From Acidobacteriota bacterium (lineage in GTDB: Bacteria; Acidobacteriota; Terriglobia; Acidiferrales; UBA7541), in contig JABCZG010000006.1 in NCBI GenBank assembly GCA_013289835.1, positions 1 through 64,000 on the forward strand: a stretch of DNA of 64,000 nucleotides, in the 5' to 3' direction. How positions within the stretch are numbered: position 1 is the stretch's first letter; each line of letters starts with the position of its first letter. The notes under the pieces are model-generated. The model searched no databases, was not told where the DNA came from, and saw nothing but the letters and a program-made list of their open reading frames with translations. This document shows positions 8,491 to 18,541 of the stretch, one piece after another. Position numbers and translations under genes: made by a program.

Positions 8491-9237
8491 GAAATGGATG
8501 ACGACGCTGGCGGCGAGCTGGAAGTTGTTTTGCGACTGGCTGAAAAATTGGGAGCGCACGTAATCAGCTTCGAGGCGGCCAGAAAAGCGCGGATTGAAGC
8601 GGTAATCCGCGCCGCCGCCCGCTTGAATTCCAAGTGAGTTTCGGCCCCCCATGGCCGTCTGCGGTTGTTCGTGCATGCCGCCGATGATCCCGTGCAGCCA
8701 AGGCTCCCAGCGTTTCTGCCGCCAAGCGATTTTCGCCCCTCCGCCGTAGAAAACGAGCTTCACATGCTCCTTGTTATAGATCTGTGGGGCAAACCCTGTC
8801 GCGACGGTCCCTTCCACGCCGAACCAATCGTTCAAGTAATAGGCCACGGCTGTATTTGTGCCCACGGCACTGGCATTGAAAATGGATGAGCGGAAACGAA
8901 TCCAGCTAATGCCGAGGGCAAGTTGCCACCGGTAGTCATCGCGGCCGCCATAGAGAAATTTTGGCTTGGGCGCGGGCTCGGCCGGGTCCGCGGGATCAAG
9001 CGGCACAGCTAAGGCCGTGGCGAGCGGACTTGCATCAGGCGCGCTTGGAGAATTGACCGGCAGAGGAGCAAGTGAGTCGGTCGACAGGGAATCAAAGAGC
9101 GTGACTTTGGCGGCGGAGGTGGCTTTGAAGTCGAGAGCGGCGTTGTCCTGCTCGCTCGGCACAAGCGCCGCCTCCTGCGCGTGCGCCGCGCACACGCCGG
9201 TCAATACCAACAATCCCGCTGCAAATAACCTCTTCAT
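8488..9237 (-). CDS. outer-membrane beta-barrel protein
   Basis: 249 residues with a clear signal peptide (MKRLFAAGLLVLTGVCAAHAQ). A Pro/Ala/Asp-rich low-complexity linker (about 60-90) is followed by alternating strands typical of a small eight-stranded barrel (WQLALGISWIRF, GVEGTVATGF, RLEADYVRSQFF) and a C-terminal phenylalanine (VVIHF), the usual outer-membrane insertion signal. Function is unknown; it is the OmpA/OmpW-like barrel type frequent in Acidobacteriota. The eroded transposase lies against its 3' end but the reading frame looks intact. Confidence 0.8.
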   Translation of the reverse strand: MKRLFAAGLLVLTGVCAAHAQEAALVPSEQDNAALDFKATSAAKVTLFDSLSTDSLAPLPVNSPSAPDASPLATALAVPLDPADPAEPAPKPKFLYGGRDDYRWQLALGISWIRFRSSIFNASAVGTNTAVAYYLNDWFGVEGTVATGFAPQIYNKEHVKLVFYGGGAKIAWRQKRWEPWLHGIIGGMHEQPQTAMGGRNSLGIQAGGGADYRFNPRFSGRLEADYVRSQFFSQSQNNFQLAASVVIHF

Positions 9238-9424
9238 AGTGCTCCCCTCAGAGGGCTGGCCCCACGCCTGGGAATTGCCACCTAGCTACGGTAAACAACA
9301 CCATGGCCCTTTGTCTATGCTCTTTCGCGGGAGTGCGACAAAAAGCAAAATGCCGCACATCCCCGGACTTTAAGGAACATGGCCAGAGTAGATGAGTTTA
9401 ACGGGTCCAGTTGTTGCCCGGAAG

Positions 9425-9796
9425 CTAACGACCGTGCCGCAGATAATCGTCGGTTTTGTTCAGCCAGTCTTCGCGAGGAGGGTCAAAAACGTCGAGGTCC
9501 ACGGTGTCTTCGAGGGCCCAGGCTTCATGAGGCATGTTCGAGGGGATGCACAACACTTCGCCCGCGCGCACGACGATTTCCTTGCCGTCGATGGCAAATT
9601 TCAGTGCGCCTTCCAGGATGTAGGTTACCTGTTCGTTGTGATGGTGATGCTGGGGAACGTGCGCGCCCTTTTTCAGCAGCACGCGCGCTAGCATAATTTT
9701 GGCGCCGACCACCATTTCGCGGTCGATCAGCGGATTGAGTTGCTCGCGTTCCACGTTCTTCCAGGCGATGTATTTTGGTGCGGTCGAGGTGCTCAT
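9425..9796 (-). CDS. cupin-domain protein
   Basis: 123 residues from MSTSTAPK with GGAGA upstream; the 17-residue upstream extension is unlikely. It is a single cupin: metal-binding motif 1 is visible as PQHHHHNEQVTYILEG, and motif 2 as GEVLCIPSNMPH. Such proteins are small dioxygenases, isomerases or ligand sensors that bind Fe, Mn or Ni. The specific role is unknown. It follows an aminotransferase gene by 75 bp on the same strand and probably shares its transcript. Confidence 0.85.
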   Translation of the reverse strand: MSTSTAPKYIAWKNVEREQLNPLIDREMVVGAKIMLARVLLKKGAHVPQHHHHNEQVTYILEGALKFAIDGKEIVVRAGEVLCIPSNMPHEAWALEDTVDLDVFDPPREDWLNKTDDYLRHGR

Positions 9797-9871
9797 TTCG
9801 TGTCTCCGTAGAACATCGTTGTGTTGTCGGGCAAATGCGCGTGCCAATTCGAATGCTTACGTTCCCTCGGA

Positions 9872-11056
9872 CTAGCGTGAAACCGCAGCGCGCCAGTGAA
9901 GGGAAATGCGCTGCACGCGTTCCAGCGCTTCCTCCAGCAGGTTTCTTGCGCTAACGAGCGAGAACCTTAGATATTTTCCGCCACCGGAACCGAACGCCGC
10001 TCCGGCAATTCCGGCGACGCCGGCTTCCTCGAGGAGCAACTTTTGCAGCTCTTCGGCCGAAAGTCCTGTGTCCTCGATGTTCACCCACGCGTAAAAAGCG
10101 CCGTCCGGCGGCAGGCAACGGAAGCCGGAGATGCGGTTCAGTCCGGTAACGAACAGATCGCGCCGCTTGCGGTATTCCAGAACCATGGCTTCCACGGCAT
10201 TGGTGGAATCGCGCAACGCTTCGATGGCCGCAATCTGGGTAAATTCCGCGGTGCAGGTGAAGGTGTTCAGCACCAGCAAATCCATGGCGTCAATGACCCG
10301 CGTGGGAGCCACGGCGTAGCCAAGACGCCAGCCGGTCATGGCAAAGCTTTTCGAGAAACCGTCAATAATGACGGTGCGCTCCACCATGCCGGGCAGCGAC
10401 CAGACCGACGTGTATTCACCGCTAAACAAAATACGCGCATAGACTTCGTCGGAAATAATCCACAGGTCGTGCTTCGCGGCGAGCTCCGCGATTTTCTGGA
10501 GAGTCGCTTCGCTGAACACCGTGCCCGTCGGATTGTTGGGCGAGTTGAAGATGATGGTGGTTGTCCGCGGCGTGATCTTTGCAGCGATTTCGTGCAGGTC
10601 CGGCTGAAACTTGTTTTTCTCGTCGAGGCTGAAGGGCACGGCCTTCGCGCCCAGCCCGCGAGCGAACGACGGGTAAATTGGGAAGCCCGGATCGGGGTAG
10701 AGCACTTCGTCGCCCGGCTCGATCAGCGCCATCATCGCCAGCGAAAGCGCCATTTTGCATCCCGGCGCGACGAGCACTTGTTCGGAAGCAACGGCCAGCC
10801 GCCGCGTGCGCTTCAGGTATTCCGCAATCGCTTCGCGCAGAGCCGCCACGCCCCGCGTGGAGCAATAGCGGTCGCGCCCGGCGGCCACCGCCGCGCGAAC
10901 CGCATCCACGATCGGCGCGGCGGCATGAAAATCCGGCTCCCCCAACTCCAGATGAATGATGGAACGCCCCTGGCGTTCAAGTTCCTTGGCGCGTGAAAAA
11001 ACTGCCAGCGCGCCTTCGCCGTGCAGTTGAGAAATACGCGATGCGATTCGTGTCAT
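9872..11056 (-). CDS. class I/II pyridoxal-phosphate aminotransferase
   Basis: 394 residues, the usual length for fold-type I aspartate/aromatic aminotransferases. Visible landmarks are LELGEPDFHAAAPIV, NSPNNPTGTVF at 171-181, the SDEVYARI aspartate and tyrosine, and the PLP lysine in DGFSKSFAMTGWRLGY at about residue 236, with a C-terminal arginine in KYLRFSLV. It transfers amino groups between an amino acid and a 2-oxo acid in the cytoplasm. Motifs alone do not separate aspartate, alanine or aromatic specificity. First gene of a likely two-gene unit with the cupin. Confidence 0.9.
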   Translation of the reverse strand: MTRIASRISQLHGEGALAVFSRAKELERQGRSIIHLELGEPDFHAAAPIVDAVRAAVAAGRDRYCSTRGVAALREAIAEYLKRTRRLAVASEQVLVAPGCKMALSLAMMALIEPGDEVLYPDPGFPIYPSFARGLGAKAVPFSLDEKNKFQPDLHEIAAKITPRTTTIIFNSPNNPTGTVFSEATLQKIAELAAKHDLWIISDEVYARILFSGEYTSVWSLPGMVERTVIIDGFSKSFAMTGWRLGYAVAPTRVIDAMDLLVLNTFTCTAEFTQIAAIEALRDSTNAVEAMVLEYRKRRDLFVTGLNRISGFRCLPPDGAFYAWVNIEDTGLSAEELQKLLLEEAGVAGIAGAAFGSGGGKYLRFSLVSARNLLEEALERVQRISLHWRAAVSR

Positions 11057-11252
11057 GGCTTCGCCCGGACGGGAATCTTATCACTTCGGCCCACGCCACG
11101 ACGATGTGCCGCTCATGCGAAGGAACGGCAGCATTTCCCGCGATTGGAGACGACAAGATGCGTCATTTGGCGATCGTGAGAGGGGCGTCGTTCTTTGTCG
11201 CTTGCGGGCCTTCAAACAGGCCGCATAGCCTCACATGTCAGGAGGCCTGTTG

Positions 11253-12839
11253 ATGAATACGGCGAAACGAATCTGGCATGTGGCATTGCTCCTGGTGATT
11301 TCCCTGGCGGGAGCCCGGTGTGCGTCCGCGCAGGGAAACCTGCAAAATGTAAAACACATCATCGTCGTTATGCAGGAAAACCATTCCTTCGACAACTACT
11401 TCGGCGCACTGGCGCACGCGCCGGGGAGCCCCTATCACCCTGGTATATTCGGCTGCCTTCCGGATGACCACAGTTGCGTGGACGGCTTGAGCTGCCTGGT
11501 CGACGCGACCGGAGAGCCCCATTGCTTTAACTCAAACCTGGATTCCAGCGGCCATCTCGTGTTTGCGTTCCACGACCCGCGCCGCTGCACCGTTCCCGAT
11601 CTCAACCACTCGTGGTTTCCGGTGCATCAGGAAGCCAACTTCCTTTATCCGGACGATACGCTATTCAATACGCGCAGCGACGGCTTCGTACGAGTGAACT
11701 TTGCGACGGAACAACCCAATAATCTCGACGACACCATGGGCTTCTATACGCAAGCGGACATCCCGTTCTATTACAACCTCGCAGAGAACTTCGCCATTGA
11801 CGACCGCTACTTTTCCCCGGTTCTTGGCCCGACGTTCCCCAACCGCTCTTATTTTATGGCGGCCACTTCATTTGGGCATTTGACGACGAACGAGATTTTT
11901 CCTCCTCCGGGAGGCTACAAACCAATCACCGGAACGATTTTTGACTTGCTCGACAAGAATAACGTCTCTTGGGGCGACTACTTTCAGGACGCGCCGCAGG
12001 GAGCGAGCTTTCGTTTGTTCGGCGCGACCGGGGTGGACCCGCACTTCTTTCCCCTGACCGTGTTTCTCGCGCAGGCCGCGGGAACGCCGGGATATGGTTC
12101 GCTACCGGAAGTGGCGTTCGTGGATCCAAACTTCGGGTTGTTTGGCACGCAGTCAGAAAACGACGAGCATCCCCCAACGGACATTCAGCGCGGCCAGGCT
12201 TACGTCTCTCAAGTGGTCAACGCGGTTCGCAATGGCCCGTATTGGCAGGATTCCGTAATCTTTATCACCTACGACGAGCACGGCGGGTATTACGATCACG
12301 TGGCGCCGCCGCCCGCTCGTCAGGATTTTTCTCGCACGCCCGACGGCATTTCGCCCGGTCAGTGCGCCGATTTGTCCAACCCTCCTTCCAGCGAGCAGCC
12401 TGGCGGAGGCGCTGAATGTTCGGTGAATCCGTTCAGCACAACCGATACGAGTGTGATTGATGCGGGCTTGCTCTGCCCGGAGTTCGCAGCCAATCCTACC
12501 GGCCCTTATCCTGAGAACTGCCCCAGCTTCAACCAGTACGGCTTCCGCGTCCCGCTACTGGCCATCTCGCCGTTCTCCAAGCGGCATTACGTCTCGCACA
12601 CCGCAGGCGATCACACTTCGTTGCTTGCGTTTATCGAGAAGAGGTTCCTGACGACTCCAGCGCAGGAAAACGGAGATGCTCCAGTCCGGCAGCATCTTAC
12701 GAAGCGCGACCAGCATGCGTCTGCGCTGGAAGATCTGTTTGACTTTGACCACTCGCCTTCGCTGAACACGCCGGTGGGTGTGGCGCTTCCGCCAACGAAT
12801 GACTGCACGCCGATTACTGGCCCTGCTCCCACGCCTTGA
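11253..12839 (+). CDS. secreted phosphoesterase / phospholipase C family protein
   Basis: 528 residues from MNTAKR, with AGGAGG 7 nt upstream. A signal peptide is clear (IWHVALLLVISLAGARCASAQ). The phosphoesterase family signature IIVVMQENHSFDNYFG gives the metal-binding Glu and Asn, and FITYDEHGGYYDHV carries further metal ligands, as in bacterial phospholipase C and acid phosphatase AcpA relatives. The product is expected outside the inner membrane, cleaving phosphate esters or phospholipids. Transcribed divergently from the aminotransferase; no partner gene is evident. Confidence 0.88.
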   Translation: MNTAKRIWHVALLLVISLAGARCASAQGNLQNVKHIIVVMQENHSFDNYFGALAHAPGSPYHPGIFGCLPDDHSCVDGLSCLVDATGEPHCFNSNLDSSGHLVFAFHDPRRCTVPDLNHSWFPVHQEANFLYPDDTLFNTRSDGFVRVNFATEQPNNLDDTMGFYTQADIPFYYNLAENFAIDDRYFSPVLGPTFPNRSYFMAATSFGHLTTNEIFPPPGGYKPITGTIFDLLDKNNVSWGDYFQDAPQGASFRLFGATGVDPHFFPLTVFLAQAAGTPGYGSLPEVAFVDPNFGLFGTQSENDEHPPTDIQRGQAYVSQVVNAVRNGPYWQDSVIFITYDEHGGYYDHVAPPPARQDFSRTPDGISPGQCADLSNPPSSEQPGGGAECSVNPFSTTDTSVIDAGLLCPEFAANPTGPYPENCPSFNQYGFRVPLLAISPFSKRHYVSHTAGDHTSLLAFIEKRFLTTPAQENGDAPVRQHLTKRDQHASALEDLFDFDHSPSLNTPVGVALPPTNDCTPITGPAPTP

Positions 12840-12905
12840 TCCACTTCACGCGTGCGGAAGAGAGGAAGCAGTTACGGGGACCTCGCGGTTGGGGGGCGCG
12901 GGGTC

Positions 12906-14432
12906 CTAGGAAGGGGGATCAGGATCCGCGGAGATTTGAAGCCGCAACAGCTTGGTGCGTAAACCTTCGCGGCTGATTCCCAGAATTTCGGCGGCGCGCG
13001 TGCGATTTCCCCCGGTGTGCTGGAGGACGGAGAGGATCAGTTGCTTTTCCATTTCCTGCAGCGACATGGGAGCGACGGGCGTAGCCGGCGAGGCGAGCGC
13101 GGGCTGGCCGTTGCCACGATTGCGAATTCTTTCGTTTAACAGATCTACGCCGCAGGGGACATCCGCGGTCGCCAGCGCGGCTAGCCGGGCCATTTCGCTT
13201 TCGAGTTCGCGAACATTCCCGGGAAAACTGTAGGAAATCAATGCGGACAAACAGTCCTCTGTCAGGCGTGGCACCGGCCGGCCAAAGCGCGCGGCGGCGG
13301 ATCGAAGAAAATGCTCGGCGAGAAGCCGCGTGTCATGGGGCCGGTCGCGCAAGGCCGGCAAACGAAGAGTGATGGCGGACAGGCGAAAAAAAAGATCGGC
13401 ACGGAATCGGCCGGCCTTCACTTCGCTCTCCAGATCACGATTGGTCGCGGCGAGGAAGCGAACATCCACCTGCTCGGTGCGCGAATTGCCAAGCCGCGTA
13501 AACTCGCCCGACTGCAGGACGCGAAGAAGATGAGGCTGCAGATCGAGCGGGAGGTCGCCGATCTCATCGAGAAAGAGTGTGCCGCGATGAGCGGCGCCGA
13601 TAAAGCCGACGCGATCGCGATTGGCACCGGTGAAGGCGCCCTGCACGAATCCGAAGAGTTCCGAACCGATCAAGGTTGCGGGAATCGTGGCGCAGTTCAA
13701 GACGATGAAGGGTCCTTTAACGCGCGCGCTATGACGATAGAGGGCACGAGCGATCAACTCTTTCCCCGTTCCAGTTTCTCCTTCGATCAGAACTGGCAGA
13801 TCGGTCGTCGCGATCTGACGCACGGTCTGCAGGACGCGCTCCATCTCTGGGTCCGCGGTCAAAATTCCATCGGACTGGCTGTGAGAGAGTTCTAAAGCTT
13901 CCGCGCGCCGCTGCGCCTGGCTCATAGCGACCGCGGCACGCAAGCGTGGCGCGGCCAGCGCACAGACTTCATCGAGCAAATCGCGCTGCTCTTCGCTGAA
14001 ACGATTGGCAACTTCGCGATTTTCCAGATAGATCAGCGCGAAGGCTTCATCGCTGGCTACTAGAGGCGCGCACAAGACCGAGCGAAGCGAGAGCAACTGA
14101 ATGCTCCGTTCCATGCTGTATGGCGCGGTCACCGCCGCATTGCCGATCAGCACGGCCTTTCCGCTTTCCATCACGGACCGCGCAATCGTGCGACTGACCA
14201 CCTCTTCCGTTTGCGATAATGACTCACTCCGAAAGTTGCGTGCCGTGGTTGCGTGGAACTCTCCGGCCTCGCGCACGACCACGAATCCGCGATCGGCCCC
14301 GAGCCCTTCAATCAAAGTGTCGAGAACGCCGGAAAGGAGTTCGCCGTACTCACCTTCCTTCAGCAGCGCTCGCGAGACGCGGTAGAGAAGTCCCAGGTTT
14401 TCGGGGGACGGATTTTCTCGATTGAGAGTCAT
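12906..14432 (-). CDS. sigma-54-dependent transcriptional activator with GAF domain
   Basis: 508 residues from MTLNRENPS; the frame reaches 124 codons further upstream, but that part looks non-coding and overlaps the divergent promoter region. Order: GAF-like sensor (about 15-180), AAA+ domain with Walker A GETGTGKE, the sigma-54-contacting GAFTGA loop (FGFVQGAFTGANRDRVGF) and Walker B GTLFLDEIGD, then a Fis-type HTH (GGNRTRAAEILGISREGL). Lacking a receiver domain, it is probably controlled by a ligand or by protein contact through GAF. Diverges from the HTH-propeller pair; no sigma-54 promoter was obvious in the 148 bp between them. Confidence 0.92.
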   Translation of the reverse strand: MTLNRENPSPENLGLLYRVSRALLKEGEYGELLSGVLDTLIEGLGADRGFVVVREAGEFHATTARNFRSESLSQTEEVVSRTIARSVMESGKAVLIGNAAVTAPYSMERSIQLLSLRSVLCAPLVASDEAFALIYLENREVANRFSEEQRDLLDEVCALAAPRLRAAVAMSQAQRRAEALELSHSQSDGILTADPEMERVLQTVRQIATTDLPVLIEGETGTGKELIARALYRHSARVKGPFIVLNCATIPATLIGSELFGFVQGAFTGANRDRVGFIGAAHRGTLFLDEIGDLPLDLQPHLLRVLQSGEFTRLGNSRTEQVDVRFLAATNRDLESEVKAGRFRADLFFRLSAITLRLPALRDRPHDTRLLAEHFLRSAAARFGRPVPRLTEDCLSALISYSFPGNVRELESEMARLAALATADVPCGVDLLNERIRNRGNGQPALASPATPVAPMSLQEMEKQLILSVLQHTGGNRTRAAEILGISREGLRTKLLRLQISADPDPPS

Positions 14433-14580
14433 GTCAGGCTTTCGCTCGCGAATATAGCACCATTCAGCGATTCCTCGTGACCTTCGCTCGCCCCGTAGTC
14501 CCCTCTTGAAAGATGGCGGCGGAGCTGCACATTTCCCTCCCGAAGACGACACAGCGTTTGTTTTCGAGGGAGGCAACACC

Positions 14581-15024
14581 ATGAGAAATAAGGCGCTTGC
14601 GGTTCGGTCAATTCTAAAGGTGACAGAAAATCGGGCCAAGCGGCGCCAAGTTTCTGGGCACTCGCGCTTCTCGCGTGGCCGGATCGAGAATGAGAACCTT
14701 ACCCTGCAACCTGGACTTGCACGGCCGCCGCAGGTGGAGCACGCGCCTGCCGCTGCGAAGCGATTGCTTTCCTGGAAAGAGGTCGCCGGATATTTGAAGT
14801 GCAATATCCGCTCGGTGCAGCGTTGGGAACGCGGCGAAGGACTTCCCGTTCACCGTCACATTCACCAAAAGGGTTCGACGGTTTACGCCTACTCCAACGA
14901 GTTGGACGCTTGGCTGTGGAACCGCAGGCCGCTCGAATCCTCACGCCCAGCAGCTCCAAAAATCCCCACCGTTGAGACTCGGCTCTACCTTCAAGAACAA
15001 GAAGCGTATAGGTGTGGCTCGTGA
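14581..15024 (+). CDS. helix-turn-helix DNA-binding protein
   Basis: 147 residues from MRNKALAV, with GAGGGAGG upstream. The N-terminal 60 residues are basic and poorly conserved-looking. Residues about 60-115 hold a winged-helix/excisionase-like HTH (LLSWKEVAGYLKCNIRSVQRWERGEGLPVHRH, here read as two adjacent motifs) ending in a strand and YAYSNELDAWLW. This module is common in Acidobacteriota as the N-terminus of larger regulators; here it is alone. Its stop overlaps the GTG start of the propeller lipoprotein (GTGA), so the two are translationally coupled. Confidence 0.75.
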   Translation: MRNKALAVRSILKVTENRAKRRQVSGHSRFSRGRIENENLTLQPGLARPPQVEHAPAAAKRLLSWKEVAGYLKCNIRSVQRWERGEGLPVHRHIHQKGSTVYAYSNELDAWLWNRRPLESSRPAAPKIPTVETRLYLQEQEAYRCGS

Positions 15025-16532
15025 CTTCCCGGCCAGGCCGATTGCTAACGATTGCAACGGTGCTCCTTTCGTTGATGGGCGGCGCGTGCGGGACCGGCGT
15101 GGGAGCAGCGGGAGGCGGGAATTCGAATCCCCCACCGAGTGGCGGCGCAACGATTTCATCGGTCACCCCGCCGAACGCAAATGCGGGCGGTGCCGGCTTA
15201 GCAATTACGGTGAGCGGCGAAGGCTTCGCTTCCAATTCGACCGTGAGCTGGAATGGGACCAGCCTGATCACCACGACAATGGGCAACGGTCAGCTAGCTG
15301 CCACCGTTCCGGCGGCGGATATCGCCACGGCCGGTGCTGCCCAGATCACCGTCGTCAATCCAGGGTCTGGCGGCGGAACATCGAACCCGCTCGCTTTTGT
15401 TATTAACGGCGCAGCACCACCTCCAACTCCAGGCTTCGTCTATGTGGCGAATAGCATAGGTGTGAGCTTGACCACGGGAAATATCTCGGCCTTTTCGGTC
15501 GATCCAAATACCGGCGTTCTCGCTCCAATTCCGGGGTCGCCGTTCCCGGCGGGAGCGGAGCCAACTGCATTAACTACGGATCCGTCGGGCAAGTTTTTGT
15601 TCGAAGCCAGCAATTTAGAAAGCCCTACTCCGGTCAACGACATTTCCGCATTCACAATTAATTCTTCCACTGGCGCTCTCACTACCGTCGCCGGATCGCC
15701 TTTCCTAAGCGGAGTATCGCCGCTCTCGCTCGCTGTCGATTCCTCGGGCAAATTCCTTTTCACCGCGGACTCCGGCGGCGAGGGAAATGTCACGAATAAC
15801 AGCATCTCCGAATACAGCATTAACGCCACAACCGGCGCATTGACTCCGGCCTCTCAGGCGGCCTGCCAGTCAGCGGCCCCCGCTGGTTTTGGCTTGGCCA
15901 ACGCCGTCGCGACGCATCCCACCGCTGGGTTCCTCTTTGTTTCCAGCGTCAGCGGAGTCGTCTGCAGCTTCTCCATAAACGCGCAGGGCACTCTGCAGCC
16001 AGTTGCCGGGTCGCCGTTCTCCCTAGGAACGAATCCGCTCATTGATCCGCGCGGAGTGGCCATCGACCCGTTCGGCAAATATCTCTACACCGCAAACTAC
16101 GAAGGGGGTGACGTTTCCGCATTCAGCATCGCGCAAGGTGGTGGCGCTCTCACTGCCGTAGCCGGTTCTCCCTTCACCCTGGGAGCTGGCGGCTTCAGTG
16201 CCTCGTGGCTTGTCGTGGATCCACTCGGTCGGTTTCTGTACGTGCTTGACTTTGACGGCGGCGTCTCGGGATTCAGCATCAATCCGAGCACCGGCGCAAT
16301 TTCCATGTTGGCCGGATTTCCGATCAACCTACCGATCCAAAATCCAAAACCACTGGCAGTTGATCCCTCCGGCGAATTTCTCTATGTGGGAACGGAATTT
16401 CCGAACGTATTGCCTTCCGTCTCTTCGTACGCCATCAACGAGACCACAGGCGTGCTTACTGCGGTTCCCGGCTCGCCGTTCTCTGTTGACGGCTCGCCCC
16501 AGGCGGTGACAGTCACCCACAAGGCTCCATAA
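15021..16532 (+). CDS. IPT/TIG plus beta-propeller lipoprotein
   Basis: 503 residues from a GTG overlapping the preceding stop; a GTG three codons earlier is an alternative. The N-terminus is a signal sequence with a lipobox-like LMGGAC, predicting a lipid-anchored exported protein. Residues about 45-130 form an IPT/TIG immunoglobulin-like domain ([13 protein letters not shown]). The rest is a seven-bladed lactonase-type propeller with repeated DPSGKFLF and SPFxxG elements (recurring about every 50 residues). Propellers of this class bind ligands or hydrolyse lactones; no enzymatic function can be assigned. Confidence 0.8.
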   Translation: MTSRPGRLLTIATVLLSLMGGACGTGVGAAGGGNSNPPPSGGATISSVTPPNANAGGAGLAITVSGEGFASNSTVSWNGTSLITTTMGNGQLAATVPAADIATAGAAQITVVNPGSGGGTSNPLAFVINGAAPPPTPGFVYVANSIGVSLTTGNISAFSVDPNTGVLAPIPGSPFPAGAEPTALTTDPSGKFLFEASNLESPTPVNDISAFTINSSTGALTTVAGSPFLSGVSPLSLAVDSSGKFLFTADSGGEGNVTNNSISEYSINATTGALTPASQAACQSAAPAGFGLANAVATHPTAGFLFVSSVSGVVCSFSINAQGTLQPVAGSPFSLGTNPLIDPRGVAIDPFGKYLYTANYEGGDVSAFSIAQGGGALTAVAGSPFTLGAGGFSASWLVVDPLGRFLYVLDFDGGVSGFSINPSTGAISMLAGFPINLPIQNPKPLAVDPSGEFLYVGTEFPNVLPSVSSYAINETTGVLTAVPGSPFSVDGSPQAVTVTHKAP

Positions 16533-16700
16533 TCTACGGTCGCGAATCACCGCACAAGAAACGCAACCCTCAGGCCGCCTGCCGCGGCACTTGACGCCAC
16601 CATCCCCGCGGGGGAGCATGGTTTGCGGCACACAGCGCGCAACCTGCGCGGTCTGCCGTCCGTCCAATGAGTCAGGTCGCGTCCCCGTGAGGGGGTACAT

Positions 16701-18389
16701 ATGATGGCTTCCCGCAAGCACTTCCTATTCCTTTCGGTCATTTCAATATTCGCTCTTTGCATCGGCGTGCAGCCTGCGGCTGCGGATTCCAGCCACGCGC
16801 GCATCATTCGTCTGAGCCTCGTTCAAGGTGATGTACGCTTCGCTCGGGAAACGCATGGCGATCCCTTGACCGACTCGAAAGCCATTTGGGAAACCGCGGA
16901 ACTGAACCTGCCCGTGCGCCAAGGCTACGTGCTTGCCACGGACAATGGCCGCGCCGAAGTGGAATTCGAGAATGGCGCCATGGCTTTCCTGAAAGAAAAC
17001 ACGGTCCTCGAGTTTTATGACCTGTCGCTCGAGGATGGCGCGCGCACTACGCGCCTGGTGTTGCGGCAAGGCAGCGCTTCTTTTTACGTTAATCCCGTAA
17101 GCGGCGACTATTTCAGCGTCACTGGTGGCGATTTCACCGTCGAAGCCAATCAGCGCGCAACGTTCCGGCTCGACAATTACGATGATGGCAGCAGTGTACA
17201 GGCGCTGGGCGGCCACATTTCTGTTTTGCAAAACGACAAAACTACGCCGCTTGCAAAGGGTCAATCGCTTTCCGTGAAGGCGGGTAACAATTCTTCCCTA
17301 AGCGTCGGCGCGCTTCCCGACGAGGACGATTTCGATCAATGGGTTTCCGGCCGCATTGACACTGTCAGTACGGCCACCGCCGCTTCCGCGCAATACACGA
17401 GTTCGTCTTACTATGCTCCGGGTTTTGCGGACCTCTACTCCTATGGTTCGTGGTTCTCCTGCGGCGGAAACGGATATGGATGGCGGCCCTTCGGTGTAGG
17501 CGCTAGCTGGTCACCCTTCGCGGGAGGGCAATGGATTTCGGATCCCACGTACGGATGGACGTACATGAGCTCTCAGCCGTGGGGCTGGGCGCCCTATCAT
17601 TACGGTGGATGGCTCTTCGACGCGGGGTGCGGCGGCTGGTTTTACTCGCCGCCGGCGTTTTATGGAATCCCGACTAGACCCGGAAGGCACATTCCTCCCC
17701 GGATTCATCCTCCGCATCCCGTCGTCTACCGCGCGGCAACAGCAGTCTTCGTGCGTCAGAACGGTACCGTTGGAATCGTGCCCATGCACCCTCTCGATGA
17801 AAAGGGCAAAGCTCCGCTGAATCTGGAGCATGGCGTTTTCTCGGTTGCGGGAGCGCGCGTGGGCGAAGAGATCGCCACTCCGCAACGAGAACAAAAATGG
17901 GAAACGTTAAAATCTGCTCCGCGCGAAGCTCTCAAGAGCAGCGTTGTGGCCACAACGCCTCCGGCACGAGTTTCGAAGACGGTGATCGAAGGTGAATCCG
18001 GCACTCGAGTGGTTTCTCTGAACCAGGATTCTTCCATTACATACGATCCGCGCGAACACCGCTTTGTGAATGCGGAGAATGCGTCCTCCGGTGCCCGCAC
18101 CAGGGAGGACAAAGCTCGCTCCGAAAACGAAAAATCAGCTTCCGGCTCTTCTGCGTCAGCCGCCGCGCCCGAACGCAATCCCGAAATTCAATCGACAGCG
18201 CGACGTGAAAGCCCGCCGCCAGCAGCACGCAATTCCGTTCCTCCGCCTGCCCCACGTTATTCCGGCGGGGAGCGCGAAAGTTCTGCGGGCAGGACCAGCA
18301 GCTCCTCTTCCAGCAACAGTAGCTCGGCCGGGCATTCGTCTTCTGCGCCTGCGGCGTCTTCGTCGCATTCTTCCGGCCATTCTCATTAG
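16701..18389 (+). CDS. secreted FecR-domain protein with Trp/Gly-rich core and Ser-rich tail
   Basis: 562 residues; start supported by GAGGGGG upstream (a second ATG follows directly). A signal peptide (FLFLSVISIFALCIGVQPAAA) precedes a FecR domain (about 35-185: LVQGDVRF, GRAEVEFENGAMAFL, GDFTVEANQRATFRL). The middle, about 235-330, is rich in Gly, Trp and Tyr (YGWTYMSSQPWGWAPYHYGG). Next is a module shared with the following gene (GIVPMHPLDEKGKAPLNLEHG), then a Ser/Ala/Pro-rich low-complexity tail ending SSGHSH. Known FecR proteins are inner-membrane anti-sigma regulators; this one has no sigma-factor partner nearby and seems fully secreted, so a regulatory role is doubtful. Confidence 0.82.
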   Translation: MMASRKHFLFLSVISIFALCIGVQPAAADSSHARIIRLSLVQGDVRFARETHGDPLTDSKAIWETAELNLPVRQGYVLATDNGRAEVEFENGAMAFLKENTVLEFYDLSLEDGARTTRLVLRQGSASFYVNPVSGDYFSVTGGDFTVEANQRATFRLDNYDDGSSVQALGGHISVLQNDKTTPLAKGQSLSVKAGNNSSLSVGALPDEDDFDQWVSGRIDTVSTATAASAQYTSSSYYAPGFADLYSYGSWFSCGGNGYGWRPFGVGASWSPFAGGQWISDPTYGWTYMSSQPWGWAPYHYGGWLFDAGCGGWFYSPPAFYGIPTRPGRHIPPRIHPPHPVVYRAATAVFVRQNGTVGIVPMHPLDEKGKAPLNLEHGVFSVAGARVGEEIATPQREQKWETLKSAPREALKSSVVATTPPARVSKTVIEGESGTRVVSLNQDSSITYDPREHRFVNAENASSGARTREDKARSENEKSASGSSASAAAPERNPEIQSTARRESPPPAARNSVPPPAPRYSGGERESSAGRTSSSSSSNSSSAGHSSSAPAASSSHSSGHSH

Positions 18390-18413
18390 CTGGTAATCCA
18401 TTCCAGGATCGAG

Positions 18414-18445
18414 CGGCCCTGTTGCCAGCAGGGCCGTTTTCTTTC
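18414..18445 (+). terminator. rho-independent terminator after first FecR gene
   Basis: CGGCCCTG (18414-18421) pairs perfectly with CAGGGCCG (18429-18436) around a 7-nt loop and is followed by TTTTCTTT. It lies 25 bp after the first FecR gene and separates it from the second, which has its own ribosome binding site. Confidence 0.85.
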
Positions 18446-18541
18446 TCAATCAGTGAAAAACCCTTCAGTAAATTTATGAAACCGGAAAAGAAACCTTTCC
18501 GTCACACTGACAGGTCCCCGATTATCTTCAGGAGGGATCCC

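Noticed and set aside
15105..15145. T-arm-like sequence (ATTCGAATCC) suggesting a tRNA
   Set aside because: It lies in the coding sequence of the lipoprotein and no acceptor, D- or anticodon arm could be paired.
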